Source of the DNA: Thermogemmatispora tikiterensis
Lineage (GTDB): Bacteria > Chloroflexota > Ktedonobacteria > Ktedonobacterales > Ktedonobacteraceae
Assembly: GCF_003268475.1 (NCBI RefSeq)
Contig: NZ_MCIF01000002.1
Coordinates: forward strand, 1,410,955-1,474,954
Reading direction: 5' to 3'
DNA length: 64,000 nt
The translations under genes were made by a program, and so were the position numbers. Positions 17,431-24,426 of the stretch are shown one piece after another (the stretch's first letter is position 1; the number at the start of each line of letters is the position of its first letter). Under the pieces are notes generated by a model. The model did no database searches. It was given only the letters and a program-made list of their open reading frames with translations, and was not told the origin of the DNA.

Positions 17431-17937
17431 CTACTCGGGCGAGGGAAAGCTGCGCCCTTCCATCTGTTCGAAGGCCTGGCGCAGGGCCGGCGGCAGTGGA
17501 TGCGGTCGCCCAGTCCGATAATCGCACCAGACCATCACGGAGCGGCCCGTGGCGAAAACGCGCTCGTGGTTGTGGGCATCGCGAATCTGGTGCTCCATAA
17601 TAAAGCTGGTGCGCCCAACGTGGGAGACTCGTACACCCACCTCAGCACGGTCTGAGCGGATCAGTGGCAGTTCATAGGTACAGCTGACTTCCTTGACCAG
17701 CAGGCCATAGCGCGTCGCGCGCGGCCCCGTCTGGATGCGCGGATTCTCAGCACTCTGCCGCTCCTGGATAGTCTCCTCTCCCGGCCACTCCTTGAGCCAG
17801 CGCTCCAGGAGGCTCAGATAATAGCTGCGCGCTTCCTCAAAATACGTAAAGTAGACAGCGTTATTGACGTGGGCAAGTGGGTCAAGATCGCGAAATCTGA
17901 TCTGCAGGGGATACCAGCAGGGAAAACGTTCACTCAT
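17431..17937 (-). CDS. Hotdog-fold acyl-CoA thioesterase (4HBT family)
   Basis: The 168-residue protein opens with the 4-hydroxybenzoyl-CoA thioesterase signature FRDLDPLAHVNNAVYFTYFE, with Asp in the catalytic position. The remaining strands fit a hotdog fold (SHVGRTSFIMEHQI). Such enzymes hydrolyse medium acyl-CoA or aromatic-CoA thioesters in the cytoplasm. Length is normal plus a short Pro-rich tail. It is divergent from the flavin-type gene at 18262 and has no operon partner. Confidence 0.85.
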   Translation of the reverse strand: MSERFPCWYPLQIRFRDLDPLAHVNNAVYFTYFEEARSYYLSLLERWLKEWPGEETIQERQSAENPRIQTGPRATRYGLLVKEVSCTYELPLIRSDRAEVGVRVSHVGRTSFIMEHQIRDAHNHERVFATGRSVMVWCDYRTGRPHPLPPALRQAFEQMEGRSFPSPE

Positions 17938-18261
17938 TGGGCTCCTGTCACTGGTCCTTTCGTTGCTAGATAGGGATCTCTTGAACAGGGGTTTACGCTC
18001 TTAAAAGCATAACGAAAAGGCGCTTCTCGAAACAAGAGCGCCCCGATGAGTGAGTCTATCCACACTCACTGGTTACTGCTGCTCCGGCTCTGTTGGCAAA
18101 GCCAACACCGGTCATAGCAAGCATCAGCAGAGACGCTAGCCTTCCCAGAAGCGGGACTGGTCGTTCTTGCCATCATGCGGTATGCTACAGGCAGAACCAG
18201 GCATTCCCGCTCTCTCAGCCAGAAGCCCAGCGGGGCTTGAAACCATTGGGGACTGAACATC
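17938..18261. other. Divergent intergenic region
   Basis: No ORF. A compact 7-bp hairpin with an AAA loop (18091-18107; TGTTGGC/GCCAACA) is visible. No clear promoter pair was found. Confidence 0.3.
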
Positions 18262-18756
18262 ATGGATGCAATACAGGATGAAGTCCGGCTACGAGAAACC
18301 ATTAATGAATTTCTTGCTCGCTATGATACGCTGGCAATTGCCACCGAGGACCAAGGTCAGCCTTACGTGACACGCGTTTTCTATGCAGAGGAACCGCTCA
18401 GTGAGGAGCACAAGACACTGACACTTTATTGCACGTTCATTCTGACGTCGCGTAAGCTGGCGAATCTGCAGAGAAATCCGCGCGTGGGTATCTTTATTGG
18501 GCCAGGAGAGCCAACTACCTGGCTGGAGGCAACGGCAGAGGCTCGCCTGATCAACGACGAGCAGGCCAGTGCCGCGGTTCGCAAGCGGCTCATCCAGAAA
18601 TCGCCCGCGGCGGCCTCTTTCATTGCCAGGCTTCCAGTCCAGGCCATTGCGTTAGAGGTGCGCTGGCTGCGCATCACCGACCTGACAGAACTGCCTCGCC
18701 AGACTGAGGCGACTTTTCCGCTGCAATCGCGATCAGCGGGACCAACAACTTACTAA
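18262..18756 (+). CDS. Pyridoxamine-5'-phosphate oxidase-like flavin-binding protein
   Basis: The 164-residue protein has the split-barrel pattern of the PPOX family: YDTLAIATEDQGQPYVTRVF near the N-terminus, then FILTSRKLANLQRNPRVGIF. Members bind FMN, F420 or heme and reduce or sense small molecules; only some oxidise pyridoxamine phosphate. The catalytic specificity is not readable. Size is normal. It stands alone, upstream of the convergent copper genes. Confidence 0.75.
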   Translation: MDAIQDEVRLRETINEFLARYDTLAIATEDQGQPYVTRVFYAEEPLSEEHKTLTLYCTFILTSRKLANLQRNPRVGIFIGPGEPTTWLEATAEARLINDEQASAAVRKRLIQKSPAAASFIARLPVQAIALEVRWLRITDLTELPRQTEATFPLQSRSAGPTTY

Positions 18757-18954
18757 TTCTTTCGGCATCCAGCTCTCCTCAGAGACCGGCGGCGGCACTC
18801 CAGATAACAGTGCCCGAGAGTAACCAGCCATCAGTCCGTTTGCTCAGCGAGGGAACGGAAGAACCTGGCGCAGCAGAAGCGCGTCGCAGGCCCCCGTCCC
18901 TCACAGCGTTCTGCCTGGTTAGGCAACTCGGGGCACAGCAAGCAAGCTGCCTTG

Positions 18955-19209
18955 TCAGTGGACAACGCTATAACCGATCTCGTCGAGCTGTTTTTCAATT
19001 TGCTCCAGCGAGATCTGCGTCGGATCATAGGAGAGCTGGATGCTCTTGCCGGTGATGTCGACACTCACTCGCTCGACGCCTTGCAGAGCGCTCAGTGTGC
19101 TTTCAATTGTTCGCTGGCAGTGCTCACAGGAAATGTCTGGTGAGATCAGTGTCACCGAGGTGCTCGCAGTGCTCATGCTCTTTCGTCGCCATCCTTTCTT
19201 TCTCTTCAT
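18955..19209 (-). CDS. copZ: Heavy-metal-associated domain copper chaperone
   Basis: The 84-residue protein is a single HMA domain with the metal motif CEHC (ISCEHCQRTIE) and the ferredoxin-like fold pattern (VERVSVDITGKSIQLSYDP). CopZ-type chaperones carry Cu(I) to export ATPases or sensors. Its ATG overlaps the stop of csoR (ATGA at 19206-19209), so the two are translationally coupled. The first 11 residues (MKRKKGWRRKS) are unusual and an in-frame ATG at 19176 may be the real start. No copA-type ATPase lies in the window. Confidence 0.88.
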   Translation of the reverse strand: MKRKKGWRRKSMSTASTSVTLISPDISCEHCQRTIESTLSALQGVERVSVDITGKSIQLSYDPTQISLEQIEKQLDEIGYSVVH

Positions 19210-19517
19210 TCCTCCGCAGGAGGCAACTCGCCGGCCTCCCGCGTCTTCAAATGATTGCCTGCAAGCGTGAAAAGCTGCAGGAGTTCTGCGACAACCTCCT
19301 CCTCGCGTCCGCTTTTAATACCTTCTGGGACGCAGGTATGCAGGTGCCCTTCGAGAATGATGGCTTCTACCTTCTCTAGCGCCCGACGTACGGCATAGCT
19401 TTGACGCAGGATGTCGACGCAGTATTTGTCTTCTTCTACCATCTTGGAGATGCCGTCGAGATGGCCCTTGATGTAGGAGAGCCGTTTCAATACTTCGCGA
19501 CGGCGTTCTTCCTGCAC
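19206..19517 (-). CDS. csoR: CsoR-family copper-sensing repressor
   Basis: The 103-residue helical protein contains the CsoR ligand set: Cys in DKYCVDILRQ, then His and Cys in EGHLHTC. This Cys-His-Cys triad binds Cu(I) and releases the protein from DNA. It heads the csoR-copZ pair. Its promoter (19574-19603) carries a G/C-tract pseudo-palindrome between -35 and -10, which fits autorepression. RcnR and formaldehyde-sensing FrmR relatives differ in the triad, so copper is the best assignment. Confidence 0.9.
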   Translation of the reverse strand: MQEERRREVLKRLSYIKGHLDGISKMVEEDKYCVDILRQSYAVRRALEKVEAIILEGHLHTCVPEGIKSGREEEVVAELLQLFTLAGNHLKTREAGELPPAEE

Positions 19518-19573
19518 AGCGGCTGGCTCCTTTCTGCTGCCTGCATTGCCTGACCTGGGAACTACCCTCCGTC

Positions 19574-19603
19574 ACTATACCACACCCCCCGGGGAGGGGT
19601 CAA
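19574..19603 (-). promoter_or_regulatory. csoR promoter with embedded CsoR-type operator
   Basis: Minus strand TTGACC (plus 19598-19603), 18-base spacer, TATAGT (plus 19574-19579). The spacer holds ACCCCCCGGGGAGGGGT (plus 19584-19600), a GC-tract pseudo-palindrome of the type CsoR proteins bind. Repression would block RNA polymerase directly. The rest of 19604-19830 shows nothing. Confidence 0.65.
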
Positions 19604-19830
19604 GAGCGAAGAAACCGCAAGCGCTCCCCCCTCCAGATGGACCAAAGCCAGCCCGATAGCCCTGCACCATGACCACCCGAGATCGGGAATCTTCCCTATT
19701 GACCTTCGATGGTAATGTTTTTCTGTAGGGATCATCGCCGGGCCAGTCCCGTCCTGGCCGTGCTCGCTGAGCAGCCAGACCAACTCATGTCCAGGGTCTT
19801 GAGTCCGAGCGTGCGGATGAAAGAGGAACA

Positions 19831-20970
19831 ATGGCGACTTCACAGCAGCGTCAGCAGGGTGAGTCTGTTGAATATGTTTCGCAGGAGCGGGCATCGAAAG
19901 CGGGAGAAGGGCGGCCGAGACGAGGACCGTATGTTCTTCTGGCTATGGTGCTGATCGCAGTGATTGTGGCCGCCAGCTGGGAGCTGTTGAGCAACCGACG
20001 CAGCACGACTGATCCAACAGTGCCGGGGCGTCCACTCTCGAATCCGGAGACACACCTGCATACGCTGGCCATCGGCGATGATGGGCGCAGTCTCTACCTG
20101 GGGACCCATTTCGGTCTCTTCATCAGCCACGACGGGGGAAAGAGCTGGCCTCAGACGCGCGGCGCGCTAGCGCCAGCGATGGTGACCTCGATTGCTCCCG
20201 CTCACGGCGATCCCAATCTGCTCGCGGTGATTGCCGTGCCGAGCGGGATCGGTAGTGAGCAACCCGGTGTCTACATGAGCCGCGACGGTGGAAGAAGCTG
20301 GCGCCTGAGTAACCCGCCTCATCTGCCATCCTCAGCCTATCCCTTTTCAGTGCAAGCAGGCAGTGGCCCAGCCGGTCATTTCTATGCCTTCTTCGTCTAC
20401 GCTGGCTGGTACGAAACAACCGATCTCGGAGCGCACTGGCGCCCGATTACGAGCGGGGCACTCTCAGCGATGCAGACTCCCCTGTTCTTGACTGATCCAG
20501 CGCATCCTCACCATCTTTTGCTCGGGGGTGATCAGGGACTCTTCGAAACCACCGACGATGGGAACCACTGGCAGCGTATCCAGGGGATCAACGGTACGGT
20601 TCTCAGCCTGACAGCCACGCAGACCCGGCCACGTTTGATCTTCTGTGCCACCGATGAGGGCCTTTACCGCTGGCAAGATGGCAGTAAACAGATCACTCAC
20701 CTGAGCGGTCCTACTCCGAATGCTTCCCTGACGCGCCTGGTCAGTTCAGCCAATGGTCAAGCTCTCTATGCCTTGGCTGGCCGCGATCTGTGGTTCTCCG
20801 CTGATCAGGGCACAAGCTGGCAGAAACGCTTTACTTTCTCGCGCAGCGATCTGATGACACTGCAGCTTTCGCCCGTGCAGTCTACACTGCTCTATGCCGC
20901 TTTTTTCTATCCCGCCAGCGTGCTCTTCAGCCAGGACGGAGGTCGCTCCTGGCAGGTGTTGACCGATTGA
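19831..20970 (+). CDS. Membrane-anchored BNR/sortilin-type beta-propeller protein
   Basis: The 379-residue protein has one N-terminal membrane anchor (YVLLAMVLIAVIVAASWELL, about 34-53). About six propeller blades follow, marked by Asp-box repeats such as SHDGGKSW, SRDGGRSW, TTDDGNHW, SADQGTSW and SQDGGRSW. This resembles the Vps10/YCF48/glycosidase-like propellers exposed outside the membrane. No catalytic glycosidase residues are recognisable, so a binding or scaffold role is likelier. It is followed by a good terminator. Confidence 0.75.
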   Translation: MATSQQRQQGESVEYVSQERASKAGEGRPRRGPYVLLAMVLIAVIVAASWELLSNRRSTTDPTVPGRPLSNPETHLHTLAIGDDGRSLYLGTHFGLFISHDGGKSWPQTRGALAPAMVTSIAPAHGDPNLLAVIAVPSGIGSEQPGVYMSRDGGRSWRLSNPPHLPSSAYPFSVQAGSGPAGHFYAFFVYAGWYETTDLGAHWRPITSGALSAMQTPLFLTDPAHPHHLLLGGDQGLFETTDDGNHWQRIQGINGTVLSLTATQTRPRLIFCATDEGLYRWQDGSKQITHLSGPTPNASLTRLVSSANGQALYALAGRDLWFSADQGTSWQKRFTFSRSDLMTLQLSPVQSTLLYAAFFYPASVLFSQDGGRSWQVLTD

Positions 20971-20985
20971 TTAACCTCCCCTGGA

Positions 20986-21041
20986 GACCTGCCTCCTTCT
21001 TTCCTGCTGCCGACTGATCGTCTGGCAGGTCACTTTTTCTT
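20986..21041 (+). terminator. Intrinsic terminator of the propeller gene
   Basis: GACCTGCC (20986-20993) pairs perfectly with GGCAGGTC (21024-21031), followed by ACTTTTTCTTT. Confidence 0.6.
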
Positions 21042-21249
21042 TCGCTGGTCTAGCCCCTCCGTGCAAACACCTTACGGTGTCCACCAGGGAGAATAGGGAT
21101 TCTTCCTAATGGACAGCAGGTAAGCTGCTTCTTATGCTAGGACCAGAGGTTATCTGGCCCAAGCTGCCCTTCCCTTCGAGAGGGAGGGGAGGGGAGGGCA
21201 GCACTTGAGCCAGAGCCGGAGCCACTTGCGGAGATGAAAAGATGAAAAA

Positions 21250-21939
21250 GTGAGGACGCTGACGATGCTGTACTCTCAGTGGCGACTCACGCGCCCGGTG
21301 CAGTTGGGCTGTGCGCTGCTTGTGGGCGCGTTGTTGCTCTTTGTCATTGGGGTCAGTCCTGTTTCGGCCCATGCTAAGGTTATCGATGCCAATCCCAAAA
21401 TTGGCTCTACGATTAGCCAGGTACCATCGACCGTGACAGTCTTCACTGCCGAGAATATGAACCCCGATCCCAGCAAAAGCAATCTTTTCGTCTACGGGCC
21501 AGACGGGGAACTGATTAGCCAGGGGAACGCCACGATCCCTTTAAACAATCCAAGAGAGATGTCGGTGCGCATCAAGCCGGATGGTAATGGGGTCTACATC
21601 GTGCGCTGGATCACTGTGTCAGCGGAGGACGGTGATGCAGCCGAGGGAGCCTTTATCTTCACGGTAAAGCCCGCTGGGGCCACCAGCGCGAGCATGACAC
21701 CAGTTCCCACCTCCCCGGCCAGCGCTTCCAGTTCCTCAACCGCTTCGACCTCGGGTGGGACGAGTAATCTGCCGCTGTGGGTAAGCGTGGCAGGCATTGC
21801 CGGCCTGCTAGTTGGTGGCGGCGCCGGCCTCGGCCTGGGTCGCAGCCTCGCCCGTCCGTCCGCTAGCTCTTCTAGCCTGGCACAGATGCGGCGCGAGATC
21901 GCGCGTGAAGAGGAGAAGGATACCACGTCGAGAGGGTGA
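21250..21939 (+). CDS. CopC-domain copper-binding protein with C-terminal membrane anchor
   Basis: The 229-residue protein has a signal peptide ending SPVSAHAKV, which leaves an N-terminal His after cleavage, the typical Cu(II) ligand of CopC proteins. The CopC fold spans about 40-140. A Ser/Thr-rich linker follows, then a C-terminal helix (PLWVSVAGIAGLLVGGGAGLG) and a short charged tail. It presumably binds copper outside the membrane. The start is GTG 21250; ATG 21265 is an alternative. Seven bases separate it from the next gene, so they form one operon. Confidence 0.82.
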   Translation: MRTLTMLYSQWRLTRPVQLGCALLVGALLLFVIGVSPVSAHAKVIDANPKIGSTISQVPSTVTVFTAENMNPDPSKSNLFVYGPDGELISQGNATIPLNNPREMSVRIKPDGNGVYIVRWITVSAEDGDAAEGAFIFTVKPAGATSASMTPVPTSPASASSSSTASTSGGTSNLPLWVSVAGIAGLLVGGGAGLGLGRSLARPSASSSSLAQMRREIAREEEKDTTSRG

Positions 21940-21945
21940 GCACTG

Positions 21946-22332
21946 ATGCGTGTGCGCCCGATTTTTTGGCTGCTGCTGGTCTTTTCTTGCGTGGCGGCCC
22001 TGACGCTGGCCGCACTCTGGCCTGTTCAGGTTCCTGCTGTCCTCCAGGTGCACGTAGCGGAACAGGCGCCGCTGCGCGTGGGGATAGGGCGCTTGCAACT
22101 GCAGCTCACTGATCCCCAGGGAACCCCTATCGAGCAGGCTCAGGTCAGCTCCTCAGCCTGGATGCCAGATATGGCTATGGGGCCGACACCGATCCATATC
22201 CAGCAGGAGGGGCACGGCAGCTATAGCGTGCTGGTCTTTTTCTCAATGCCAGGCGCCTGGGCCATCAAAATAGAGGCACGCGCCAGAGGCTTTACGCCGC
22301 AGCAGCAGATCCTCCATCTGGAAATAGCCTGA
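21946..22332 (+). CDS. FixH/YtkA-like extracytoplasmic domain protein
   Basis: The 128-residue protein has an N-terminal signal anchor and a beta-rich domain with the pattern of FixH/YtkA-like proteins (RVGIGRLQLQLTDPQGTPI, WMPDMAMGPTPI, GAWAIKIEARARGF). The Met-rich PDMAMG loop is common in copper-related versions. It follows the CopC-type gene by six bases. I infer a partner in periplasmic-side copper handling; the biochemical role is not established by the sequence. Confidence 0.7.
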   Translation: MRVRPIFWLLLVFSCVAALTLAALWPVQVPAVLQVHVAEQAPLRVGIGRLQLQLTDPQGTPIEQAQVSSSAWMPDMAMGPTPIHIQQEGHGSYSVLVFFSMPGAWAIKIEARARGFTPQQQILHLEIA

Positions 22333-22389
22333 GCTAAAGGAGAGCAGGTACCAGGGTCGCGCTGCGACGTCTCGTCGCAGGTGGCGCCA

Positions 22390-23439
22390 TCAGGTCGCCG
22401 GCGCTGGTAAGGGGAGAATGACCTCAACACGCGTCCCTTGACCCGGGTGCGCATCGATAGACAGTCTACCACCGAGGAGAGCAGCGCGCTCTCGCATACT
22501 CACCAGGCCTAGCCCGTTGCTGCGCTGCCCTGGATCATACCCTGAGCCATCATCTTGAATACAGAGATGAACAGCGGCAGGAGCCAGCCAGAGTGAGAGC
22601 TGCGCCCGGCTGGCGCGCGCGTGACGAGCCACGTTGGTGAGCGCCTCCTGAGCAATCCGAAAGAGGGTGGTCTCATAGAGGGGAGGCAAGCACTGCCAGA
22701 GCGGCTGCTCTTCTATAGTCAGTTCAACTGGAAGGCAAAAACGCTGACGGCTATCCTCAACCAGCCAGCGCAGGGCCGCAACCAGCCCCAGGTCATCGAG
22801 CACGGGCGGACGCAGTCGCTGTGAGAGCTGACGGATTGCATCAAGCGTGCGCTGGGCCAGCTCGCTCAACTGCTGACAGCTTGTAACAAGCTGTTGGCGC
22901 GTCTCACCAGCGATGACTCTATCAGGCAGGCTCTCTACGGTGCGCATAAGGATTTCGCAGTAGACCAGGACAGCGGTTAGATTCTGGCTGCTTTCGTCGT
23001 GCAGTTCGCGCGAAACACGCCGCAGCTCTTCTTCTCTGGCTTGCAAAATGAGCGCCGATTGCTGATGGCGCAGCTCTTCCAGCCGGTCCAGCATCGCATT
23101 GAAGGCTGCAGCGAGCTGCCCCACTTCGGAATCCGTAGCAGCCAGCTCGGCCCGAGCCTCAGTCTGGCCTGCACTGACGCGGCGGATGACCTCTAGCAGG
23201 CGAAAGAGCGGCCTGAAGCTGGCCCGTAGCAGGAAGGCATTGATGGCGATGCTGAGTAAGGTAGCCGCTACCAGAAAGGCCGTATCGATCAGAAAATGAT
23301 GGGCTTCCAATGCATGGCTGGTCACCCAGAGAGCCGCTATGGCTTCCGCCAACAGCAGCAGGCTATTCGTGAGGATGACTTTCTCAAAGAGAGAGAGCTG
23401 CCAGCGCCGCAGCCATTCCCAGATGATCCGCATCGTCAT
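22390..23439 (-). CDS. NarL-family sensor histidine kinase
   Basis: The 349-residue protein has two membrane segments (about 20-42 and 50-72), a HAMP-like linker (RPLFRLLEVIRRVSAGQ), a HisKA_3 dimerisation region with phospho-acceptor His147 (SRELHDESSQ), and an HATPase domain (EALTNVARHARA, DDGSGYDP, GLGLVSMRERAALLGG). The extracytoplasmic loop is only a few residues, so it likely senses the membrane or an internal signal. It is divergent from the NarL-type regulator at 23617, its likely partner. Confidence 0.92.
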   Translation of the reverse strand: MTMRIIWEWLRRWQLSLFEKVILTNSLLLLAEAIAALWVTSHALEAHHFLIDTAFLVAATLLSIAINAFLLRASFRPLFRLLEVIRRVSAGQTEARAELAATDSEVGQLAAAFNAMLDRLEELRHQQSALILQAREEELRRVSRELHDESSQNLTAVLVYCEILMRTVESLPDRVIAGETRQQLVTSCQQLSELAQRTLDAIRQLSQRLRPPVLDDLGLVAALRWLVEDSRQRFCLPVELTIEEQPLWQCLPPLYETTLFRIAQEALTNVARHARASRAQLSLWLAPAAVHLCIQDDGSGYDPGQRSNGLGLVSMRERAALLGGRLSIDAHPGQGTRVEVILPLPAPAT

Positions 23440-23616
23440 TCTCTTTCTGGCATGCTCTATGAGTGAAATAAGATAATCGTGCAGAGAGAGAGATGTGAGC
23501 CGCCCGCCCGGCTCACTCAGGCTGGCAATGGTTCCCCCCTGGTAGATTACACTACCTAATTACTATAGAACACCGAGAGACCTCTGACCAGGATGAGGGC
23601 AAGGAGGGAGAGAACT

Positions 23617-24408
23617 ATGGAGGATGAGCAACCGGGCAGCACTGGCCCTACGGCTGAGCGCACGATCAGTCTGGTGCTGGCTGACGATCACGATATTTTG
23701 CGCCAGGGACTGAAGCTTCTGCTCACGCTTCAGCCGGAGATTCGTATTGTTGGGGAGGCCAAGACTGGCACCAGGGCAGTGGAGATAGCGCGCCAACTGC
23801 GACCGGATATTGTGGTGATGGATATCACAATGCCAGAAATGGATGGCTTAGAAGCGTGCCGCCGCATCCGCACTGAACAGCCTGAGACGCAGGTTTTGAT
23901 TCTGACCATGCATGATAGTGAGGAATACTTTTTGCAGGCGTTACGAGTCGGAGCCAGCGGTTATCTGGTCAAGAAGGCGGCGCCAGCCGAGCTGCATAGC
24001 GCGGTCCGGGCTCTGGCCGAGAATGGGGCTTTCCTCTACCCTGGCCTGGCCCGCTCGCTGATCCGCGTCTACCTGGAACACTACACGGTACAGCAAGAGC
24101 GCCAGGCTCAGGAAAGCGACCAGCCTGCTCACGAGTCCCAGTCTAGCGCAGAGATGGAAAAGTTGGCCGATGAGCTGCGCGTGCTCAGTCCACGCGAGCT
24201 AGAGGTCTTGACCCTGGTCGCCGAGGGCTACACCAGCCAGGAGATCGCCAACCAGCTCGTCCTGAGCGTTAAAACTGTGCAGGCTCACCGCGCCAATATT
24301 ATGGAGAAGCTTGGGCTGCACGATATCCCACACCTGGTACGCTTCGCCATCCGCCACGGTCTGATTTCTCCCGACGATGGTCCGCCCAGCCCACGCCCTC
24401 GCTTTTAA
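23617..24408 (+). CDS. NarL/FixJ-family response regulator
   Basis: The 263-residue protein has a complete receiver: acidic pocket ADDHD, phospho-acceptor Asp69 (VVMDITMPEMDG), Thr97 and Lys119 (GYLVKK). A C-terminal LuxR helix-turn-helix follows (LSPRELEVLTLVAEGYTSQE). An acidic Gln-rich linker of about 40 residues joins them. The ATG at 23617 is chosen because AAGGAGG lies nine bases upstream. The divergent kinase at 22390 is its likely phosphodonor. Targets are unknown; the adjacent copper genes are candidates. Confidence 0.93.
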   Translation: MEDEQPGSTGPTAERTISLVLADDHDILRQGLKLLLTLQPEIRIVGEAKTGTRAVEIARQLRPDIVVMDITMPEMDGLEACRRIRTEQPETQVLILTMHDSEEYFLQALRVGASGYLVKKAAPAELHSAVRALAENGAFLYPGLARSLIRVYLEHYTVQQERQAQESDQPAHESQSSAEMEKLADELRVLSPRELEVLTLVAEGYTSQEIANQLVLSVKTVQAHRANIMEKLGLHDIPHLVRFAIRHGLISPDDGPPSPRPRF

Positions 24409-24426
24409 CGAGCCAGCCATTCAGAA

